From Leptodontidium sp. MPI-SDFR-AT-0119 (lineage: Eukaryota; Ascomycota; Leotiomycetes; Helotiales; Leptodontidiaceae), in NCBI GenBank assembly GCA_020726505.1, contig JAHLEZ010000004.1, positions 2,666,001 through 2,730,000 of the forward strand: DNA of 64,000 nt, written 5' to 3'. A program made the position numbers and the translations under genes. The notes beneath the pieces are model-generated. The model did not search any database, was not told where the DNA came from, and saw only the letters and a program-made list of their open reading frames with translations. Positions 58,245-64,000 of the stretch are shown piece after piece. Positions within the stretch are counted from its first letter, which is position 1. The number at the start of each line of letters is the position of its first letter.

Positions 58245-60476
58245 CCCTGGCTCAAGTTGAGGCCACGATGTAAATCTTGACATGAAATTAAATCCATGAC
58301 CTTAATGCTACTCTACTCTACTCTATCCGGCAAGCTGGTTCTGTAGCGAGGTAGAGGGAAAATAACTTGGAAACCTCGCAAACCTTACGTCAATCAACAT
58401 CAATCAATCGCATCGATCGTGACCTTCATCATTGCTTTTCCTGTTACGGTTACGTACCTAGGTAGCAAATAAAACAACAATAAATCCGCCTCATAAAAAA
58501 AGTATTGAAGCCCTCGCAACGGGACGGAAAAAAAAGGGGGAGAAGTACGAAGTACGACTACTAATCCTGCAACCCTTCGGTCGGCGGTCCTCCACGGAAT
58601 ATTTATTTGTTGTCCATTTACTTTTACTTTACTTCCCCGAGACAATTCAAGCCTTATCGCTAATATATTGATCCTACGAGGCTTGAATCCAGCACACCAT
58701 CTCAGCACGCCAACCAGATACGCGATCTTGACAGCTCAGCTAGCGGGACATTTTACACATACATACACCAAACCGACGCTGACATGACCTGACTTGACCG
58801 CTGCTGTGCCTAACCCAGCATTCGCATCTGCGTCTCATCTGCAGTCACTATTTTACAGGGTGTCAAAAAAAAGGTCGAGGGCCGAGAGGACGGACGAGCG
58901 AGCGAACGTGCATAGATGCATGAAAGGAGCGCCCATCGAACACCACCACCAACAACAAACAGCTGATAAAGTATTGAGTTTTTGCGGAGAAGGGACCTGT
59001 CGGCTTCAAGGGAAGAGAGGATCGGGAGTCGTGTTTTGGGTAGATTTGCTGTAAGTGAGACTGAGACCGTGCTTCCCTCCTCTTTTTTCGTAATGTCCAC
59101 CCGGAGACCGAAGAGTCCGTGTTGAGTTAGTTTGTGTTGTGTTGATTTATCGGCTGTGATTTCGCTTGTTGTTTCTTTGAGGGTTTGATTTGATTTGATT
59201 ACAATGCTCATTTACTGTAATGAGAGAGGGCTTGGCTTGATGTATTGAATGATGGATGACGCTGGAAGATTTCAATTACTTCTTCTGTATTCTGCTTTGT
59301 CATGGTTGTTGCGCAGTGAGGGATTGCTTTTCAAGCTTCATTCACTCACCCCACTACTCACTCACTCAGCTTCTTTGTCACTGCTCAAATCAAGAGCAAA
59401 GCAAAGCAAAGCAAATCCAGGAAGCAGGCAGGCAGGCAGTAAAGTAAAGTTAAAAGTCTACTGTCATCAGCTGTTGTTTGTTATACTTTCCTGATCTCCC
59501 ATTATTCTCTTCCTCTCTACCTCCACATCATCCCCCCTCCATCAGCATCCCATTCCCAGCAAACACGCCTTCCAGGGATCATACCCTCTGTTTCACCCTC
59601 TAGGAACAATTGCTTGCAGTGCCGGCTACACGTTTCTGTCTCCTTGCGCTGTCTCCCTGTCAAAAGCTGCCGCTGTCTGTCGCTATTTGCTTGTGCTGAT
59701 TCCGACGTTCTTCTTTCCAGTCCAGTCCAGTCCACTGTGCTACATTGCACCGCATTGCAGCTGCAGCCCACGCACGCCTCGCGCTAAGAAACCGAGAACA
59801 CCCTGCACTGCACATCCACCACCACACCACCATACCACCCCCCGTCAGCCTGAACCTGCACCTGGCCTGCACCCACCTGAACTTGAACCAACCTGATCCC
59901 GATCCGGATCTTGGACCTGCACGAATCCTCATCATCTATCTCACTCACCTCACCTCACCTCACCTCACCTCTCCTCTCCTCTCCCTCATTATTGAAGCCC
60001 TCCCTCCCGCCCGCCTCGACCTCCACCTCCTCTTCTTCACCTCACCACCTCCCCTCACTCTCCTTCACCTCCAGCCCACACGAGGCTTCAATTCGAACAT
60101 CAATACCCTCCCCTCTCCTCCCCGAACGACGTCAATTGCCTGCCCTGTTTCGTCTCGTACCTTTCGTTCCCCACCTCGTCGGCCAAATCAACACACTACG
60201 TCGCCGACACACTCTAGTGCAATCCCAGCTATCGCGAACCTACTGTCTCTAGCTACAGTCCGTCGACATTAGCATCCGCCTTGCAGATCCAGCTCGATCC
60301 AACTTGATCCAAGTGCGTAGAAAACAGTCTTCTAGCGCCACCTCTCCTACGATAGCAGGAAACATTCACGCCCAAGCTTGCTTCTTGGCCAATAATTGCC
60401 TCACGCTGCTGCAGCAATCACTCCTAGCAACCCACTCTCGCTTCAGCCCGCATTGATTCACCTCACTACATTCACA

Positions 60477-61610
60477 ATGGCATCCCAAGTCCACAGGAAG
60501 CCCATGCCGACAGGATATCAAGGTCCTCAATCCCCCGACCTCTACTCCCACAGCCGGAGTCGAACAACTTCCTCGAACATCTTCCCGACCGCCCAGTACC
60601 CGCCTCAGCCTCAACAGCTGTATCCAGGAAATATGCAAGTCCACAACTACACCTCGCGGAGAACACCCTCAAACGCAACCTTCTCGACGACAGCCAGCAG
60701 TGGGAATGGTCCTGTGCCTTTCCGCCCTACCTCTCAAGATCTCCGCCGCTCAACATCCTCGAGATCCGGCGGTCCACAGCCCTCTAGCTACGTTGCGTTG
60801 ATGAGGAAACAAAAGGCTACAGTCTGGTGCGATAGGGCACAGCATGAAGACCCCCGCCTCCTCGCCCAGCAGAAAGCTGCAAAGATAAGGGCCACCATGG
60901 AAGTCATCGGCGGGCCAGCGGCAGGACGGATATCAACGAGCGGATCGGGTAGTCTGGCAGGAAGCAATAGAGTCACAGCAAAGATACGCCATCACGGCAA
61001 AGCTGGGCTCGTAGGATACAGTCCTGGAGATCTGGTGGGTGGTGTGGGAGGCGTGCCTATGCGGTTGAGTGCTAGCGAGGTGGAAGGAGGAGATAGTGAC
61101 GATGATGCCGATAGTGGGAATATGGCATATGGAGGAGGGGCATACCACCGCCGAACTGGCAGCGGAAGAAGCAGTGTTGGGAGTGGCAGACGCGGACTCA
61201 CGTACTCGAGACAATCCGGTGCGAGCTCTACAGGCGGCAGATGGAGTTCTGGAAATACACCACCGGGCGAACGACAAGATTCAATGGACGACGTACAAGA
61301 AGCGGGCGAGACACCAGTACCGGGCACACATCACCAGACCAAGGATTACTTCACTGCTAATGGAAACCGGGACGGCACACGCAGTGTTGGGAGTGGAAGT
61401 AGCGGCGAACGTGCAGACGCAGTGGGTGAATTGAATACCACAGACGCCGCCAGACTCGCCAGCAACAGCTTACTGAAATCCACCGTTACCCGCGAGAAGA
61501 GCGTCAAGAATCCCGACGAGCTGAGGAGGAGAGGCAGTGTGGATGACAGGACCATGACGATGAGTGCTGGACGGCTGTACATTGCGAATCCGGACGCGGA
61601 TAGCGATTAG
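60477..61610 (+). CDS. Conserved low-complexity fungal protein of unknown function
   Basis: An intact frame of 377 residues from MASQVHRKPMPTGYQ. Function not recognised. The N-terminal 100 residues are Ser/Pro/Gln-rich. An ordered block starts near residue 103 (SYVALMRKQKATVWCDRAQH, then EDPRLLAQQKAAKIRATMEV) and another short one follows (AKIRHHGKAGLVGYSPGDLV). The rest is Gly/Ser-rich with many basic-Ser sites (RRTGSGRSSVGSGRR, LRRRGSVDD), typical of phosphoregulated proteins. The Met at 60477 is chosen because it begins the Ser/Pro-rich part and has an A at -3; an upstream in-frame ATG at 60396 is possible. Long pyrimidine-rich leader. Confidence 0.8.
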   Translation: MASQVHRKPMPTGYQGPQSPDLYSHSRSRTTSSNIFPTAQYPPQPQQLYPGNMQVHNYTSRRTPSNATFSTTASSGNGPVPFRPTSQDLRRSTSSRSGGPQPSSYVALMRKQKATVWCDRAQHEDPRLLAQQKAAKIRATMEVIGGPAAGRISTSGSGSLAGSNRVTAKIRHHGKAGLVGYSPGDLVGGVGGVPMRLSASEVEGGDSDDDADSGNMAYGGGAYHRRTGSGRSSVGSGRRGLTYSRQSGASSTGGRWSSGNTPPGERQDSMDDVQEAGETPVPGTHHQTKDYFTANGNRDGTRSVGSGSSGERADAVGELNTTDAARLASNSLLKSTVTREKSVKNPDELRRRGSVDDRTMTMSAGRLYIANPDADSD

Positions 61611-62685
61611 GGAGGGAAGAGCAGAGGAGGATATACCACATTTCGTTTGTCCGTTTGAGTATCGGCAGAGAGGACAAGACGAGAGGAGTCAGCTACGGCT
61701 GTCTTTTCTTGCTGTCTGTCTTTCCTTCTGGTTAGGGCTGAGCTACGGCTCTTTACTTGCATTTGTGGCGTTTGGGCGATGATATCGATTTGGATGGGCT
61801 TTGTTTTTTTCTGGATTGACTGGGGATTCGGTGGGTTGGTTCATTGTACTCTTGCTTCTTCAAGGGGACGATATGGGGTGGATTGGATGGATCGGTTGGA
61901 TAGGAAGCTCCTCGCTCGTTTTAGCGGCATTGCTTTTTTGTATACATGGATGGCAGGGAAAGGCCATGATGGCATTGAAGGATGGATTGGATGGAGGGAT
62001 TGGGAAGGAAGTAGATTACAGTCGCTTGGACAAGACGAGAGAGAGGAGAGAGAAAGTAATACAAGAACAATGGCTTCGGCCTCAACCACATCTGAAAGTA
62101 CTGCTCAGCTGAATCGTTCCTCTTGAGCAAGCCGTATTAGCAGGCTAATTTCTCAGTTTGAAGAACCCGTTGAGAGTTCTTACACGGTCGTTCTAAACCG
62201 CATTTAGAAGTTAAGGAAGTGATAAACAAGCAATAAATAAGAAGGGGGATAAGACCCGGAAATGCATAAACAACATCATTTAGTATTTTTTTCTCTTTCA
62301 AATAAAGGCCACAGTGATTCTTTTTGATTACACTAAATGTAGGCAAGTAAGTGAGTGCTCTATGTATACCAAAGGTACAATCAAAGGCAGGGGTCCAGGT
62401 GGGTGGGACGCACCTGTCGAAGAAAACGCGAAACCACTTTCCACGCGCTCCCCGTCGCGTCCTTCTTTGACCCAACCGCACCCATCCATCCATCTCCACC
62501 TCCACACACCACGACCTACACCAGAGCCTCAACACCACAACCTCGAATGATCTTTGACAACAGACAAGCAGGCAGTTGAGATTCACTTCCATTCAACCAA
62601 TTCATGCCAGATCAATCCAATACCAATTCATCCACTTGAATCACGAACGGGCTTTGTCGCCTACAAATTAACGACCGCGTTGCCC
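61611..62685. other. Spacer before the CAF-1 gene
   Basis: No gene seen. The left part is the 3' UTR of the preceding gene; C-rich DNA from about 62,440 to 62,640 is the probable leader of the CAF-1 gene. Confidence 0.5.
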
Positions 62686-64000
62686 ATGATGTCCATCGAA
62701 GAGGGTTCACCGCGCCCTCGCTCTCTTAAGAGAGACCATGCGAGTTTCGAAGAGCCGGAATCAACAACCCAGGACCTCGAAAAAGCTTTCGTTGTACCAG
62801 CAGATTTCGTAGAGAAGGAGAAGGGTGCTGAAGAAGACAACGCCCCCGCTGAATCACTACCAACACCTCCAGTCAGTATCGGTACAGGCACAAGCACAAC
62901 AAGCACAACAAGCACAATCACCAAACGAGACACCAGTCCTACTCGAAGCACGACAGGTTCACTAACAGACGCTGGCACGACCACGCCTTCGAGAGACCAG
63001 TCTCCGAATCCAACTTCGAATAGTGCAGGCGATCAACCAACTATATCTATATCTACAGGCACATCCGACCTCCCTCCCCCTCCTCCTCCATCAGCCTTCG
63101 CTGCGATGAGTGCGGCTGGCTCTGCTCCTCCCCCGCCGCCACCGAAGAAGGTCAAGCTTAGTTTCCAGGAGAAGGAGATGAAGCGGATTAATAAGGAGAT
63201 TAAGGAGAGGGAGAAGGCTGAGGAGAAGGCGCGGAGGGATAAGGAGAAGCAGGTGCTTGCGGATGAGAAGGCGAGGAAGGATGTTGAGAAGGCCGAGGAG
63301 AAGGCACGTAAGGATGCTGAGAAGCAAGCACTTGCGGATGAGAAGGCGAGGAAAGATGTTGAGAAGGAAGCTGAGCGGAAGAGGAAAGAGGCTGAAAAGG
63401 CTGCCAAGGAAGAAAAGCGCAAGAAGAAGGAAGAGGAGAAGTTGAGGGCCGAGGAGGAAAAGAAGAAGAAGGAGAAGGCCCAGATGAAGTTGGGCAATTT
63501 CTTTACCATTCCTACGACGGCCCGTCCGAGAGGGTCGAGTGTAGATTCGAAGGGTAGGACATCGATGAGTCCGGCTCCACCGTCATCCAATGTCAGTGCC
63601 GCGGTTGCCAGCCCAATGAAGACGCCCAACAAGCCAGAGAAGTCAGCCTACGAGAAGATGTTCCCGGATTTCTACATTCAACAAGGTGTTACGGTAGCAC
63701 CCATCAACCGATTCGAACGAGACGAGGAGGCTGTTGGAGCAATCGAGAGTCTACTTGATAGCTACTTACTCGGCAACAGAAGCCCAGGCCGGCAACGCAC
63801 TTTCGATGCACCTTCTCTCTTTCACACCTCGTCCGCCCACAATGTACCCCGCGGCAAACAATATGTACCTGTAAGAGAGATCATGTCCGATTTCTATTCT
63901 GGCAATTCTGCAAAACCTATCGACCTCACCACCGACTCCCAAAACTCCCAAATCAAGAGGTCCGGCAGTTCATTAAAGGGAATCCCCATGAAGATCTTGC
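62686..64000 (+). CDS. Chromatin assembly factor 1 large subunit (p150/Cac1), C-terminus beyond the window
   Basis: CAF-1 deposits histones H3-H4 on newly copied DNA, recruited by PCNA. The frame is open from the Met at 62686 (a second Met follows directly) to the window edge, 438 codons. An acidic/Ser-rich N-terminus and a Pro run (residues about 125-150) precede a Lys/Glu/Arg-rich KER coiled coil (about 155-265). This ends in a PCNA-interaction motif QMKLGNFF at residues 266-273, matching the QxxLxxFF consensus. From about 322 comes the conserved block YEKMFPDFYIQQGVTVAP and the beginning of the acidic/ED part with SLLDSYLLG. The KER has a 25-codon duplication (copies at 63256 and 63331). 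No introns are needed within the window. Confidence 0.9.
   Translation, partial: MMSIEEGSPRPRSLKRDHASFEEPESTTQDLEKAFVVPADFVEKEKGAEEDNAPAESLPTPPVSIGTGTSTTSTTSTITKRDTSPTRSTTGSLTDAGTTTPSRDQSPNPTSNSAGDQPTISISTGTSDLPPPPPPSAFAAMSAAGSAPPPPPPKKVKLSFQEKEMKRINKEIKEREKAEEKARRDKEKQVLADEKARKDVEKAEEKARKDAEKQALADEKARKDVEKEAERKRKEAEKAAKEEKRKKKEEEKLRAEEEKKKKEKAQMKLGNFFTIPTTARPRGSSVDSKGRTSMSPAPPSSNVSAAVASPMKTPNKPEKSAYEKMFPDFYIQQGVTVAPINRFERDEEAVGAIESLLDSYLLGNRSPGRQRTFDAPSLFHTSSAHNVPRGKQYVPVREIMSDFYSGNSAKPIDLTTDSQNSQIKRSGSSLKGIPMKIL

Larger units (their letters stand above)
53244..60476. other. 7.2 kb gene-free tract rich in simple repeats
   Basis: No supported gene: frames are short, low in complexity and without motifs on both strands. 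The tract contains GTGAT pentamer arrays, TACA/TTTG tetramer runs, GGTTTG repeats near 54971, and many ACAGTAC/GTACTGT words between 54,840 and 56,150. An AAGCTTAAGCTT palindrome lies near 57,600. From about 59,500 to 60,470 the plus strand is C-rich with CTCAC repeats (59,941-59,990) and reads like a long pyrimidine-rich 5' leader or promoter of the gene at 60477. An unrecognised non-coding RNA cannot be excluded. Confidence 0.55.

Noticed and set aside
59745..60272. A 175-codon plus-strand frame before the gene at 60477
   Set aside because: His/Thr/Pro/Leu-rich translation of CT repeats; it is the pyrimidine-rich leader read as protein.
1..64000. CRISPR arrays, tRNA and rRNA genes
   Set aside because: No regularly spaced repeats of CRISPR form and no tRNA B-box (GGTTCGAATCC-like) in a foldable context were found by eye; a covariance-model scan would be decisive.

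Overview
The window is nuclear DNA of a filamentous ascomycete (Pezizomycotina). The basis is genes split by short introns (about 46-95 nt) with fungal CTAAC/CTGAC branch sites, HET and 2EXR family proteins, a WSC wall protein, a PTH11/rhodopsin-type membrane protein, and long gene-free spacers with simple repeats. A Leotiomycetes/Helotiales origin is only a guess from gene style. No bacterial-type operons, rRNA, tRNA or CRISPR arrays were seen.

Layout. Positions 1-9.3 kb: a flavin monooxygenase running off the left edge (minus), a decayed HET-domain gene (minus), the housekeeping tRNA-splicing endonuclease subunit SEN2 (minus), and a charged unknown protein (plus). Positions 9.8-39 kb are accessory: three 2EXR-domain genes (one carrying a 14-residue repeat coiled coil) and a broken fourth, two adjacent decayed copies of a lectin-like single-pass membrane protein, a large Ser/Thr-rich membrane protein, a PAF-acetylhydrolase-type lipase, a Tc1/mariner transposase remnant, a rhodopsin-like 7TM gene and a secretory-pathway membrane protein. 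Positions 39.5-45.1 kb hold carbohydrate enzymes: an anchored GH5 glycosidase, a heavily frameshifted family 2 glycosyltransferase, and a SUR1/OCH1-like (DXD) glycosyltransferase with one frame break. Positions 45.5-53.2 kb hold an unknown protein, an HSL-type alpha/beta hydrolase, a mitochondrial-looking methyltransferase, and a WSC/GPI wall protein whose intron contains a second signal peptide. A 7.2 kb gene-free tract (53.2-60.5 kb), full of simple repeats and GTACTGTAC-like palindromes, leads to a conserved low-complexity protein and the chromatin assembly factor CAF-1 large subunit, which runs off the right edge.

Core genes (SEN2, CAF-1) sit at the edges and are intact. The interior is rich in lineage-specific and decaying genes: at least six loci are broken by stops or frameshifts while neighbours are clean. 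That looks like real gene decay, but assembly indels cannot be excluded for single-break genes. Most multi-exon models were built by hand from splice signals and reading-frame continuity; where the spliced length is a multiple of three, this is stated.
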